A DNA stretch of 64,000 bases from Borrelia sp. P9F1 (GCF_030436115.1 NZ_CP129407.1:403346-467345); one strand, 5' to 3'. Positions 28,692 through 46,533 are shown, counted from the stretch's first letter. The notes: a model not told the origin generated them from the sequence alone. Numbers and translations: made by a program.

Positions 28692-29732
28692 ATGAAAGCA
28701 AAGATTTATGTACTAAAAGTTTTGTTTGTGTATTTGTTGTTCTTGCAGTCCTTTTTGGTTCATCCAAATGAGAGTCAAGACACCGTAAACAAAGGATATT
28801 TTTATATCAATCTCCAAACTGCTTATTATCCTCCACACGCACTTGGAACAACAGGTGGCTTCTTCTCTCCAAGTTTCATAACTCCTCAGATTAAACCCGT
28901 AACACCAAACAGTCAAATTTCACCCAGTTCATGGGGAAGTATCAAGCTAATTTCATATTTAGGCTATTATAAATTTATTAAAGTTTTAGATAGTCCCAAC
29001 TCACTTTTATTCCAAAGCAACGGGGTTGATTTAGACTTAAACATTGGACTCTCTCCCGTTCTTACCTTACTTAAAGGCAGAGTCAGCATCACTCCCATTG
29101 CCTTTATGAATTTATACACAGCAGTTGAAGTTGGAGTAGGCTGGAAGGGATTTGGATTTAAGGGCGTTGGAATACACATTGGAGATGGAATCTATTCAAA
29201 AAGTGCTGAATTTTATTCCGAAATAACGATGGGAGGTCGCCTACAATTTGACCTTAATGCTGTACTTGGTGGGGAATGGACTCATATTATTACCGTACTT
29301 GGTGGCCATATTTTACACATAAATAATGCTCATGCTGTTTCCGGCCAACTTTGGATATACAAATCTGATGAAGGCAAAACAATAAATGGATTTACAATAA
29401 ATCCTTATGCACTACTAGCCTATAAAATGCCATTATCCCTCAACACAATAGGCCTTTTATATGAAGGAAAAACATACATTGGCGATGCTAGAAATGTGAG
29501 CACAGTATCAAATAAAGGATGGGGAAGTGATTTCTTTTATCATAATATTTCCTTTGTTACAAACTTTGAAATCACATCACATTTAAGTCTGGATATACAG
29601 CTCAAATTTTCAACAAAACCTATGTACACGGAAGATACAGTAGGCATGTCTGATATTCTAAAGAGAATTACTACAAATAACTCATACATGCACTACGATT
29701 CTATCGGGTTTTCTTTAACTTACAAAATTTAA
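28692..29732 (+). CDS. dipA: Outer-membrane porin DipA homologue
   Basis: 346 residues beginning MKAKIYVLKVLFVYLLFLQS, a signal peptide; a GTG three codons earlier is less likely. The mature part is rich in Gly and aromatic residues in an alternating pattern and ends FSLTYKI-like (GFSLTYKI) with a terminal hydrophobic residue, as in beta-barrel outer-membrane proteins. Position directly after adk and before rrp1 matches B. burgdorferi BB0418, reported as a dicarboxylate-selective porin. The ribosome binding site lies in duplicated adk sequence. The stop is two bases from the convergent rrp1 stop, with no room for a terminator. Confidence 0.82.
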   Translation: MKAKIYVLKVLFVYLLFLQSFLVHPNESQDTVNKGYFYINLQTAYYPPHALGTTGGFFSPSFITPQIKPVTPNSQISPSSWGSIKLISYLGYYKFIKVLDSPNSLLFQSNGVDLDLNIGLSPVLTLLKGRVSITPIAFMNLYTAVEVGVGWKGFGFKGVGIHIGDGIYSKSAEFYSEITMGGRLQFDLNAVLGGEWTHIITVLGGHILHINNAHAVSGQLWIYKSDEGKTINGFTINPYALLAYKMPLSLNTIGLLYEGKTYIGDARNVSTVSNKGWGSDFFYHNISFVTNFEITSHLSLDIQLKFSTKPMYTEDTVGMSDILKRITTNNSYMHYDSIGFSLTYKI

Positions 29733-29734
29733 CT

Positions 29735-30664
29735 TCAATATTTAAACTGATTTCGTCCAGAGACCTTGGCTTCATATAACTTATCATCAGCAAGTTTAAT
29801 GATTTTGGTAAAATTAGTATCACAAGGGATTTGTTCGGCAAGTCCGATTGAAACTGTAACAAACCCAGACACACTGTTGTATTCATGAACTATTTCCAAA
29901 CTTTTAATGTCTTCAATGATCAAATTAACAATAATAATCATCTCATCTAAACTCTTATTAACTGAAAATAAAATAAATTCTTCGCCCCCATAGCGAGCAA
30001 CCCATATTTTATATCTAACAGCAATTTTATTCAGGCTCTTTGCAATCAACTTAAGGCACTCGTCTCCGTTGGTATGTCCGTAGTTATCGTTGTACTTTTT
30101 AAAATAATCAATATCCAGCATCCCCACAATGACCCTTTCTTTATGTTCCAAGGCCTTCATCCAAGATTTAGCAAATTTATCTGTAAAAAACCTTCTATTA
30201 GGAATTTGAGTAAGTCCATCAATCCTTGCAAGGTTTTTAAAATGATCTCTAAGTCTTTTAAGTTCAAGGTGAGTTTTAATCCTTGCGTCAATAATTCTTG
30301 CGTTAAAAGGTTTTAAAATATAATCCACCCCACCAACGTTAAATCCTTCAAGTTGAGCATCAGTAGAATCTCTTGAACTAATAAAAATTATAGGAATATC
30401 TCTTGTTTCAGGATCACCTTTAAGTCTTCTACAAACCTCATAACCGCTAATATCTGGTAGCAATACATCAAGCAAAATAAGATCAGGGCTATCAATCTTA
30501 ACCTGTTTTAAAGCATCAAACCCATCTATTGCAACCCTGATTTCATAATCATCTTGCAATATATCTATTAGCAAATCCAAATTTGTAGGAGTATCATCTA
30601 CTAGAAGTAATTTTTGTACTTCAACTCTATTTTCTTCCAAATCATCCAGTACTATCCCTTCCAT
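29735..30664 (-). CDS. rrp1: Response regulator diguanylate cyclase Rrp1
   Basis: 309 residues: receiver domain at about 15-135 with phospho-acceptor Asp in LILLDVLLPDISGYE and Lys in YILKPFN, then a GGDEF domain at about 145-309 with catalytic GGEEF (VARYGGEEFILFSV) and DIDYFKKYNDNYGHTNGDE. It makes c-di-GMP when phosphorylated by Hpk1. In B. burgdorferi Rrp1 is the only diguanylate cyclase and is needed in the tick. It overlaps the hpk1 stop by one base, so the pair is co-translated. Confidence 0.96.
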   Translation of the reverse strand: MEGIVLDDLEENRVEVQKLLLVDDTPTNLDLLIDILQDDYEIRVAIDGFDALKQVKIDSPDLILLDVLLPDISGYEVCRRLKGDPETRDIPIIFISSRDSTDAQLEGFNVGGVDYILKPFNARIIDARIKTHLELKRLRDHFKNLARIDGLTQIPNRRFFTDKFAKSWMKALEHKERVIVGMLDIDYFKKYNDNYGHTNGDECLKLIAKSLNKIAVRYKIWVARYGGEEFILFSVNKSLDEMIIIVNLIIEDIKSLEIVHEYNSVSGFVTVSIGLAEQIPCDTNFTKIIKLADDKLYEAKVSGRNQFKY

Positions 30665-33600
30665 TATGTCTTCTCTGTATCAACAAAACCCGCCATACGT
30701 TGAACAATTTTAGAACTATCTTCAAACTTATATAACCTCAAATTTTTTAGAAGAGAATCAAATAACGCTCTTTTATTCTCATCCAAATTATATCTCTTAA
30801 GCACCTCAAGTACTTCCTTATATTCTTTAGGGTTCCTGTTCTCTATTCCACGTAAAAGCCTTCGCATAAGATACAAAAACTCATCATTACTCTTAAAGTT
30901 TAATTTTTCCCGACCCACACTATTAACATCACTTAAAATATGTATTTTTATATTTTCAATAAGCACAAGCAAATCTTTACGTATCTCATAGTAAAGCATT
31001 TTCAATTCATGAACAGGCTTTTGACTTATCTCAATCTCTCTAAATTTTTCAAATAAGCTACTACGCATATTACCAAGAGCTCCGGTAACCGAATGCGTCG
31101 CAATTTTTACCACTTCTAAATCTCCTACGCGAAAGGCACTGTCCAATTCAACAATGAAATTATCAATGACATCAACAAGTCCCTTGCACAAGTTTTTATA
31201 CACATCATACGAAATATCAAGGTCTCTTAAAGCCTTTCTAATATCCAAATGAGGGAAATTCGGATATTTACCCTGGCCGATGTCTTCTAGATTATTATCA
31301 CCTTTAAACTCAACCTGTAGATACTTCGTCAACACATTCTGAATTGCCCTGATATGTATTGGCTTTGCAATATAATCATTCATCCCATGATCAAAACATC
31401 TATCTTTATATTCTCTTAACGCATGCGCTGTGACAGCTACTAAAATACATGGACTTAAGTTGTTATGCCTCTCAAACTCACGTACCGCCTTAGCAACTGA
31501 AAAGCCATCACAAATTGGCATTCTTATATCAATAAAAGCTATATCATATCTCCTATTGCTTAAAACCTCAATAGCACGAGCTCCATCGTCCACAATATCA
31601 ATAGAATTTTCACTAACTCCTATGGCAACTAAAACATTTTTCAAAACCTTCTGATTAATTTCATTATCCTCGGCTATTAAAATACTAACGTCATCTTCTA
31701 TTTTAATAACATTAAAATCGTCCAGTATTGCCTCATCTGAAGTAAAGCCGTTTCTAATCCAACCAGAATAAAAATCCCACCTTCTGCAAGGCTTTTGAAT
31801 ACATTTATATTCAAGATCAATCATCTCATTATTCGTTAAATAAGGAACCACAAAAATTATTCTTGTAGTGGAGCTTAAGCGTTCTATCCTTTTAGCAAAA
31901 TTAATTCCTTCCGGTACACCAACATTGGTTACACTTATAAAAACAAAATCATAACAAGGATTTTTATGAAACATCTCATAAGCATCATCATAAGAATAAG
32001 AGTAATGTATGTTATCTTTGTAATCAAATATCTCACTTATTTGACTAAGTACCCTAACAGCCTTTTCATTTGGAAGTAGGCTTAAGATCTTTTTGTCCCT
32101 TACCAACTCGAATTTATTTGACTCTTTATCCCTACCCTCAATCTTGCCTCCCAAAACAAAAGGCAACACAAATGAAAAAGTTGTTCCCGAGCCCACCTGA
32201 CTCTCAACCTCAATACCAGGACCTCCCATTAAACTGACAAGCTTCTTTGAAATCGCAAGTCCAAGACCAATACCCCCATGTATCCTTGAATCAGAGTTAT
32301 CCTCTTGCTTAAACAATTCAAATATCTCAGATATACTTCTTTGTTTAATTCCTCTTCCAGTATCACTTACCTTAAATTCAATAGCAACTATTTCATCTCC
32401 CTTACTATCCTTTGTGCTGTACACATTCTCGTAATTTAAAACTATAATTCCATCATTGGTAAATTTAAAAGCATTTCCTATTAAATTGATAAGCACTTGT
32501 TTCAACCTAGAAATATCACCTATTAAGTAATTTTCTAAATTCGATTTCGAATAAAAAACTAAATCAAGATTCTGCTTAGCACTCTGAGACTGAAAACTCT
32601 TTAAAACGCTTTCAATTTCACGCTCCAGGTCTATCTCATTATTTTCAATATACATTCCATTCATGTCTATTTTAGAAATGTATAATATATCATCGATTAA
32701 AGAGAGCAGTGATTTAGATGAATAATTTATCATTTGAACATATTCCCTTTGAGCATCAACAAGATCTGTACGATCCAAAAGTTCAGTAGCTGCTACTATC
32801 CCGTTAACAGGAGTACGAATGTCGTGACTCATGCTTGCAACAAAGATATTTTTAGCATTAATGGCATTCTTAGCAACTTTCTTTTCGCTAATTGCAGAAA
32901 AGTACATCTTTTTCCTAAAACTTATCTCCTGACCTAACCTGAACAAAGAAATGAAAAAAATAGTCAAAAGAAGTAAGACAACAATCATTGATGTCAGCAA
33001 AAATTTTTTAAATCCAATTTTCTTAGATCTCTCATAAACATTAGAAACCCAATCATCAAAATATAACCTGTTACCAACATTTGCACGGAATAAACTTTTT
33101 TGTATAATCCCCCTTAAAATATAATCCTGGTTATACACCGCAACATTTAAATCAAACTTTAAGTCTATATAAGTAGGTAGCTTTTTAACATCCTGCACGT
33201 TTAAATCCCCAAAGTTAACAGCAGCAGTATACTCATCACTAATAATCCCACTAACTTTACCTCTATAAAGAAGATCTAGAGCCTCCTTAAAGCTCTCCAC
33301 TTGTACTAACTGCGTTTTTGCTTTAAAACGCAATTCCTCTGTATATAAAAATTTAAGTATTGCACATCGATCATAAAAATTGAAAGGGAATAGTTTAATC
33401 TTATTTGAAAAAACATAAAGTGGAATCCCAGTACTTGTCTTAATGTTAAACATATAATCCAGGTTTTCCCCCTCTAAATTAGTAGCTAATATATCTACTT
33501 TCCCCAAACTAATCAAATTTTCAACCCCATCCCCCTTGTCAACTCGGAGTATGTCGAATTTTAAATTTGTCAATCTTTGTATCTTATCAATTAACTCTTC

Positions 33601-35043
33601 ATTTACCCCTCTGTAACTACCAGAATCAAAATAATCAATAGGATACCAATCCTTTACAGCAAGACTTAACTTTTTATTATTTAGTAACCAAATTTTCTCC
33701 TCAATATTGAAATCGTTCTTACCTACATAACCATATCCATTACTCTGATAATCTTTAATTTCATCCTGATCAAGCCAATTATTATCTATTTGTAATAAAG
33801 TATCAAAAAAAAAGTCTTCTATTATTGCATTCAGCATGTATGAAAACAACTTAAACCTTTTGTTATTAGTTGCAAATACCAAAGACCTCCTTTGACTGAA
33901 ATTTGGATCTTCTGATTTTAATATACTGTTATATCCGTGTTTTTTTAATAAATACCTCGTGGTTATTGAATTTTCTACAAATCCATATGAATTACTTACT
34001 ACACTTGAAAAATTGTTTACTATGTCTGTGTTTCTATCTAAACTAACATTGTCAAAATTTAAATCAACAACCTGAGAATTTATGACCCTTTGGCTATTTT
34101 TGGCATTCGTAAAATAAAGCTTGAAATCAAGCAAGTATATTGGAATAGTCTCTTTATAATTTTTAGAACCTAAAATATCTCCACTTTCTTTAAGAATGCC
34201 CCCCCAAACAGATACATTCTTATCGTCTAGGCCTTTTTTAATGCTTTCTTTTGGAAATCCCACAAAATTTACTACAAACCCGTACTTCCTAGAAAGAGTC
34301 TCCCATAGATCAACTAAAATACCTAAAGGTTTCCCTTTAGAATCAATAAAACTTAAAGGAGGATAGTCACTATATATTCCAATATCAAGAGTAAACAAAA
34401 TATCCAATTCCTTAAAAGATTTATACTCTTCTCTAGAAAGCGATTTCATGTAACTTAAAAGATCAACATTTAAAGTCTTTAAACCACTGATGGCATTCTT
34501 ACTAACAGCAAGCCTTACACTGACACTATGAAAATAGTCGGAATTAAAAAGTTCGATAAAATATGGGTAAAAAGACTTATACCACACACAAGTCAGTGAT
34601 TTACAGCTCCCATATACTAAATCGATTTTATTATCTCTTAACGCTAAAAGCAACTCTTCAGTGTCTTCAAACAAAAAAATATTATCAATCCGCCCATGAA
34701 ATCTCAAAATATCTTCATATATTGTGTTCTTCACAACCCCTATTCGTAAGTTATTTGAAAAAAAGGAGCTGGGCCTGTTTTTGCCCCCCTTTTTGTCATA
34801 ATATAACGCAGTAACACACTTACCAATCTCATTTTTAAAATGAAGATATCCATTTAAATTTGAATTGTAAGTCAGGCCCAAATAGATCACATCGTCTTCA
34901 ATTTCATCTTTATCAAGACGACTAATAGCCTCTATCTCAACATTGTAATTGTTATCTCGTGCCCACTTGGAAAGTAGAGGGAAAATCATTCCAACCATAT
35001 TGCCCTCTCCATCCTTGTAATAAAGAGGATAATACTGATCCAC
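30664..35043 (-). CDS. hpk1: Hybrid sensor histidine kinase Hpk1 (N-terminus offset by one base)
   Basis: Partner kinase of Rrp1. The open frame begins with GTG 35043 and has 1459 residues. Three periplasmic substrate-binding-type domains lie at about 1-205, 215-430 and 455-670, then a membrane span at about 678-699. The HisKA His is residue 740 (MSHDIRTPVNG). The ATPase motifs are GNAFKFTND, DTGRGI and GGIGLGLAIS. A degenerate receiver lies at about 985-1095, the true receiver has Asp1172 (FIDIRMPICDG), and the HPt His is 1317 (ATHSVTGALGN). The GTG has no ribosome binding site or signal peptide. An ATG at 35121-35123 starts a signal peptide that joins this frame only if one base is added in the run of ten A at 35086-35095. 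Confidence 0.95.
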   Translation of the reverse strand: MDQYYPLYYKDGEGNMVGMIFPLLSKWARDNNYNVEIEAISRLDKDEIEDDVIYLGLTYNSNLNGYLHFKNEIGKCVTALYYDKKGGKNRPSSFFSNNLRIGVVKNTIYEDILRFHGRIDNIFLFEDTEELLLALRDNKIDLVYGSCKSLTCVWYKSFYPYFIELFNSDYFHSVSVRLAVSKNAISGLKTLNVDLLSYMKSLSREEYKSFKELDILFTLDIGIYSDYPPLSFIDSKGKPLGILVDLWETLSRKYGFVVNFVGFPKESIKKGLDDKNVSVWGGILKESGDILGSKNYKETIPIYLLDFKLYFTNAKNSQRVINSQVVDLNFDNVSLDRNTDIVNNFSSVVSNSYGFVENSITTRYLLKKHGYNSILKSEDPNFSQRRSLVFATNNKRFKLFSYMLNAIIEDFFFDTLLQIDNNWLDQDEIKDYQSNGYGYVGKNDFNIEEKIWLLNNKKLSLAVKDWYPIDYFDSGSYRGVNEELIDKIQRLTNLKFDILRVDKGDGVENLISLGKVDILATNLEGENLDYMFNIKTSTGIPLYVFSNKIKLFPFNFYDRCAILKFLYTEELRFKAKTQLVQVESFKEALDLLYRGKVSGIISDEYTAAVNFGDLNVQDVKKLPTYIDLKFDLNVAVYNQDYILRGIIQKSLFRANVGNRLYFDDWVSNVYERSKKIGFKKFLLTSMIVVLLLLTIFFISLFRLGQEISFRKKMYFSAISEKKVAKNAINAKNIFVASMSHDIRTPVNGIVAATELLDRTDLVDAQREYVQMINYSSKSLLSLIDDILYISKIDMNGMYIENNEIDLEREIESVLKSFQSQSAKQNLDLVFYSKSNLENYLIGDISRLKQVLINLIGNAFKFTNDGIIVLNYENVYSTKDSKGDEIVAIEFKVSDTGRGIKQRSISEIFELFKQEDNSDSRIHGGIGLGLAISKKLVSLMGGPGIEVESQVGSGTTFSFVLPFVLGGKIEGRDKESNKFELVRDKKILSLLPNEKAVRVLSQISEIFDYKDNIHYSYSYDDAYEMFHKNPCYDFVFISVTNVGVPEGINFAKRIERLSSTTRIIFVVPYLTNNEMIDLEYKCIQKPCRRWDFYSGWIRNGFTSDEAILDDFNVIKIEDDVSILIAEDNEINQKVLKNVLVAIGVSENSIDIVDDGARAIEVLSNRRYDIAFIDIRMPICDGFSVAKAVREFERHNNLSPCILVAVTAHALREYKDRCFDHGMNDYIAKPIHIRAIQNVLTKYLQVEFKGDNNLEDIGQGKYPNFPHLDIRKALRDLDISYDVYKNLCKGLVDVIDNFIVELDSAFRVGDLEVVKIATHSVTGALGNMRSSLFEKFREIEISQKPVHELKMLYYEIRKDLLVLIENIKIHILSDVNSVGREKLNFKSNDEFLYLMRRLLRGIENRNPKEYKEVLEVLKRYNLDENKRALFDSLLKNLRLYKFEDSSKIVQRMAGFVDTEKT

Positions 35044-35156
35044 AAGCTTAAACTTTATAGTCTGACCAGCAAATAAATCAAAAACAAAAAAAAAAGCAAA
35101 AAAACAATACTTAAATTACGCATATCCCTATCATACAACTAGACTAAAAACAAAAA

Positions 35157-35268
35157 CCCTGGCAATAACCTACTCTCCCGCGAACTCGCAGTACCATCAG
35201 CGAATAGGAGCTTAACTTCTGTGTTCGGAATGATAACAGGTGTTTCCTCCCTTCTTTAACCACCAGGG
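35157..35268 (-). rRNA. rrf: 5S ribosomal RNA
   Basis: About 112 bases, with closing stem CCCTGGTGG/CCAGGG, the conserved CCGAACACAGAAGTTAAGC-type segment and GATGGTACTGC. It lies 22 bases downstream of the 23S gene on the same strand. Only one 5S-23S copy is in this window, whereas B. burgdorferi has two in tandem. Confidence 0.96.
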
Positions 35269-35290
35269 TGTTTATAAGGAAGACAAAAAT

Positions 35291-38228
<2,938 letters not shown>

Positions 38229-38283
38229 ATTTTTATCTTCCGTCTCTAAATTGCCAATTCCAATCGTTTATACAACATAGATT

Positions 38284-38312
38284 AATATATACGTTTACTT
38301 TTTCTATGTCAA
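38284..38312 (-). promoter_or_regulatory. 23S-5S rRNA promoter
   Basis: Minus-strand TTGACA (38307-38312), 17 bases, then TATATT (38284-38289). Transcription would start near 38278, about 50 bases before mature 23S. This shows that 23S-5S does not depend on the distant 16S promoter. Confidence 0.8.
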
Positions 38313-38429
38313 TACCCTCAAAACATTTTTATCAACAATTTTTAAGAACGCACACCCAGCCCAAATTTATAAAACGAAACAATCAACAATGACACACCAA
38401 GTGCTACAATTAACTAAAAAGGAGTAGGC

Positions 38430-38906
38430 ATGCACAAAAAAATGCTCTGTTTAATATCATACTCACTCATCCTGAATTGTACCTCAACACCGGAGGATAT
38501 ACCCGAAATACCAAAAGGCACAGAAGAGAGTCTTACTAAAATAATTTTTTTAGAAACAAATACAAATGAACAAGAAATTGAGAATTTAAAAAGATACGCC
38601 GAAGGATATATTAAAGAACTGATAAACTGGTTTATTATTACAAAAGAAATAATTGAAAAAAATCACATTGCGTTTGCAAACACAATGCCTACTGAAGACA
38701 AACAATTCATGGAATATGAATTAGAAAACAAAATGAAAGATTACAGCAAAAATTTATTCATCAGGGATGATGTCTATCATGGATACACACTAGATGAAAA
38801 AAAGTCACATTTCATCCCGTTAATGACTGAAGCCTCTATCTTATATGGTAGAGCAGAGAGTATAAAAAACACCTACGACAATTATATTCGACAAAATAAA
38901 GAATGA
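38430..38906 (+). CDS. Small putative lipoprotein
   Basis: 158 residues. AAGGAG lies upstream of the ATG. The leader MLCLISYSLILNC ends in a relaxed spirochaetal lipobox (LILNC), so the mature protein would start with CTSTPEDIPEIPK. The rest is charged and helical (NEQEIENLKRYAEGYIKELINW) without a known family. It is monocistronic, between 23S and the convergent phosphatase gene. Confidence 0.72.
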   Translation: MHKKMLCLISYSLILNCTSTPEDIPEIPKGTEESLTKIIFLETNTNEQEIENLKRYAEGYIKELINWFIITKEIIEKNHIAFANTMPTEDKQFMEYELENKMKDYSKNLFIRDDVYHGYTLDEKKSHFIPLMTEASILYGRAESIKNTYDNYIRQNKE

Positions 38907-38956
38907 GATAAATACTATCCAATTTTAACTGCTAAAATACAATTAAGTGGTAAGAA

Positions 38957-39799
38957 CTAAATAAAACTAATGTCAAGATCAAAAAAATCAATTAAAAATT
39001 TAGCGACTCCGTCTTCATCATTGCTGAATTTTGTAATCTCGTTATTTGGTAAATTAGTCCTCACAAATTCGTTAGCATTCTTCATTACAATCCCCCTTCC
39101 AACATTTTTTAACATTTCGTAGTCATTCCCGTTATCTCCAAACGCTAAAATATCCTCAATATCAACACGTTCAAATGAAGCAATATTTTTAACAGCATTA
39201 TACTTATTAGCGTTAACATTTGTAATTTCTAAAAGATCCCGAGCAGAATAAAATACATGCACATCCTTAAACTTTTTCTCTCTTATTGTATTCCCAAAAT
39301 TTTCAAGAGCAACAAAGTCTTGAGAAAAATAAACTATTTTAGAAAAAGAGTCCACTTGGAGAGAAAATAAATCAGTAATAACAGGCCTTACCCCTAAATT
39401 ACTAATGAAATAATTCATAATTGGACTCCTAATTGCTCTATCAGAATACCAATCGCTTGAAGTATAAAGATTAATATCAATTTCTCCCCTCTCAAGTTTA
39501 AGAATTTCTCTTACTAGACTATATTCCATCTTGTATCTCAAGATTAAATTGTTTTGCAAAAATACTTCAGCTCCGTTGGCTGTTACCATATACTCCTTTT
39601 CAATATCAATTTCTTTAAGTTGCACCATAACATCCTTAAGCTCATCTAATCTCCTACCGGTAGCAATAATTATACGAAAATCATTCCTCAATTTTGAAAG
39701 AACTTTAAGAGTCAGTGGAGTAACCCTGTGATCGTTATTAAGTAAAGTTCCATCAAGATCAAAGACTAGCATCTTATATTTTCGATAATTAGAATTCAT
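38957..39799 (-). CDS. HAD-superfamily Cof-type phosphatase
   Basis: 280-residue sugar-phosphate-type phosphatase. The start MNSNYRKYKMLVFDLDGTLL is chosen with GAGAG eight bases upstream; a frame extension to 39844 begins with TTG and is unlikely. Motif I is FDLDGTLL, motif II FRIIIATGR, and motif III/IV IEDILAFGDNGNDYEML with GRGIVMKNA. Substrate unknown; the Cof family acts on small phosphorylated metabolites. The corresponding gene in B. burgdorferi also lies next to the rRNA genes. Confidence 0.92.
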   Translation of the reverse strand: MNSNYRKYKMLVFDLDGTLLNNDHRVTPLTLKVLSKLRNDFRIIIATGRRLDELKDVMVQLKEIDIEKEYMVTANGAEVFLQNNLILRYKMEYSLVREILKLERGEIDINLYTSSDWYSDRAIRSPIMNYFISNLGVRPVITDLFSLQVDSFSKIVYFSQDFVALENFGNTIREKKFKDVHVFYSARDLLEITNVNANKYNAVKNIASFERVDIEDILAFGDNGNDYEMLKNVGRGIVMKNANEFVRTNLPNNEITKFSNDEDGVAKFLIDFFDLDISFI

Positions 39800-39869
39800 G
39801 TATAAATCTCTCTTTGAGGTACATAATATCACACTTATTATCAACTACGGACCATAACCATAATTTAGC

Positions 39870-39898
39870 TTGAATTAAATTGATAAAAAAAATACAAT
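39870..39898 (+). promoter_or_regulatory. Promoter of hpt-purA-purB
   Basis: TTGAAT (39870-39875), 17 bases, TACAAT (39893-39898). Transcription would begin near 39905, leaving a leader of about 37 bases before hpt. No riboswitch fold is apparent in so short a leader. Confidence 0.7.
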
Positions 39899-39941
39899 TG
39901 TAGTATCAAAGATTACAAAAAGAGAGTCAAGTATAAGCTTA

Positions 39942-40466
39942 ATGAATGATCAAATTTCGACTTTATTTTCAGCGGAAGGAATAGAAATCAGAATTAAAGA
40001 GTTGGCTCAAGAGATTAGGGATTACTACAAGGACAAGAATAATGTAGTTTTTATATCTCTCCTTAAAGGCTCATTCATATTTTTTGCAGATATTACAAGA
40101 GAAATTGGACTTAATGTAAAAATAGATTTTCTACAAGCTTCAAGTTATGGAACTAATGCTCACTCTTCACTAAAAGTGACAATAAAGAAAGATATCGACA
40201 TTGACATAGAAAATTGCTACGTAATACTTTTTGACGACATTGTGGATACCGGATTAACCTATAAAAAAATTATTGAACATTTAAAAACGAAAAATCCTAA
40301 AGAGATTAAAACTTGTGCTCTTTTCAATAAACCGTCTAAAAGATTAACAGAATTACACATAGACTATGTGGGCTTTGAAATTGATAATCATTTCATAGTT
40401 GGGTATGGCATTGATTTTAATGAAAAACACAGAACCTCAAAGGATGTATCAAAAATAAACAAATAG
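39942..40466 (+). CDS. hpt: Hypoxanthine (guanine) phosphoribosyltransferase
   Basis: Converts hypoxanthine or guanine plus PRPP to IMP or GMP. 174 residues. The PRPP-binding loop is VILFDDIVDTGLTYKKI at about residues 92-108; the first loop is FISLLKGSFIFFADI. It is followed nine bases later by purA. With purA and purB it forms a complete route hypoxanthine to IMP to AMP. This block is known from relapsing-fever borreliae and absent from Lyme borreliae, and it fits growth in blood, where hypoxanthine is plentiful. Confidence 0.95.
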   Translation: MNDQISTLFSAEGIEIRIKELAQEIRDYYKDKNNVVFISLLKGSFIFFADITREIGLNVKIDFLQASSYGTNAHSSLKVTIKKDIDIDIENCYVILFDDIVDTGLTYKKIIEHLKTKNPKEIKTCALFNKPSKRLTELHIDYVGFEIDNHFIVGYGIDFNEKHRTSKDVSKINK

Positions 40467-43135
<2,669 letters not shown>

Positions 43136-43368
43136 GTAATATTTATGAACAGATTTACTCTCCTTTATACAAAATTCCTGAAGCTTAGTGTGTGCTTCTA
43201 AGCCGAATTTGTTCCCTTTGGACTCACAAACTTTTAAAATCTGTATCCTTCTCATCATGTGAATGCCAAGTTTTTCTATCACCTGCCTTCAATAATTCTC
43301 CTTCTTCTATTTCCTTATCAAAATCAAAAATAACTAAATACTACCTAAATAGAAAAATAAAACTCATA
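43136..43368 (-). pseudogene. Possible gene remnant downstream of purB
   Basis: Minus-strand reading around 43230-43335 gives an open, highly charged stretch (FDFDKEIEEGELLKAGDRK then TWHSHDEKDTDFKSL) cut by TGA and later TAA codons while the same register continues (VQREQIRLRSTH, ASGILYKGE). It looks like the tail of a decayed gene of unknown family. The rest of the interval to the tRNA-Ile promoter shows nothing else. Confidence 0.3.
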
Positions 43369-43397
43369 TTGACAAACAAAATAAAGTTCAATAAAAT
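43369..43397 (+). promoter_or_regulatory. tRNA-Ile promoter
   Basis: TTGACA (43369-43374), 17 bases, TAAAAT (43392-43397), followed by the tRNA 22 bases later. This near-consensus promoter makes tRNA-Ile a separate transcription unit. Confidence 0.8.
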
Positions 43398-43419
43398 CCT
43401 AAGAGGTAAGTATATCCCG

Positions 43420-43493
43420 GGGACCATAGCTCAGGTGGTTAGAGCGCAGGTCTGATAAACCTGAGGTCGGATGTTCAACTCATCCTGGTCCCA
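43420..43493 (+). tRNA. tRNA-Ile (GAT)
   Basis: Cloverleaf with acceptor GGGACCA/TGGTCCC, D arm AGCTCAGGTGGTTAGAGC, anticodon stem CAGGT/ACCTG with loop CTGATAA (anticodon GAT), T arm GGATG/CATCC with loop TTCAACT. In many bacteria this tRNA lies in the 16S-23S spacer; here it stands alone, on the strand opposite to both rRNA genes. Confidence 0.95.
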
Positions 43494-43508
43494 TTTTTTT
43501 GATTTAGT

Positions 43509-43537
43509 AAAAAAAGCAAGCATAGAGCTTGCTTTTT

Positions 43538-43539
<2 letters not shown>
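43509..43539. terminator. Bidirectional rho-independent terminator
   Basis: Perfect stem of GCAAGC with GCTTGC flanked by A-run and T-run, loop ATAGA. It ends tRNA-Ile on the plus strand and the convergent phospho-glucosidase gene, whose stop lies within it, on the minus strand. Confidence 0.85.
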
Positions 43540-46410
<2,871 letters not shown>

Positions 46411-46468
46411 AAACGAAACTCCTATTTATTGAATAACAACAATTACCATAAAAAGTCACAATAAATTT

Positions 46469-46533
46469 AATACCTTTATTCTAGTATAAGTTATTTAATA
46501 AGATTAAATAACTTATACTAGAATAAAGGTATT
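46469..46533. repeat. Perfect 31-bp inverted repeat upstream of the alpha-glucoside operon
   Basis: Arms 46469-46499 and 46503-46533 are exact reverse complements with a three-base loop (AAG). The minus-strand promoter -10 box (46520-46525) lies within the right arm. A transcript starting near 46513 would lack most of that arm, so an RNA hairpin is unlikely and a DNA operator (or cruciform) is the better reading. No T-run follows it, so it is not a normal terminator. Confidence 0.92.

Noticed and set aside
46469-46533. 31-bp inverted repeat as a simple terminator of the 16S unit
   Set aside because: No T-run follows on either strand, and a better terminator lies at 46573-46605; the overlap with a promoter -10 box favours an operator.
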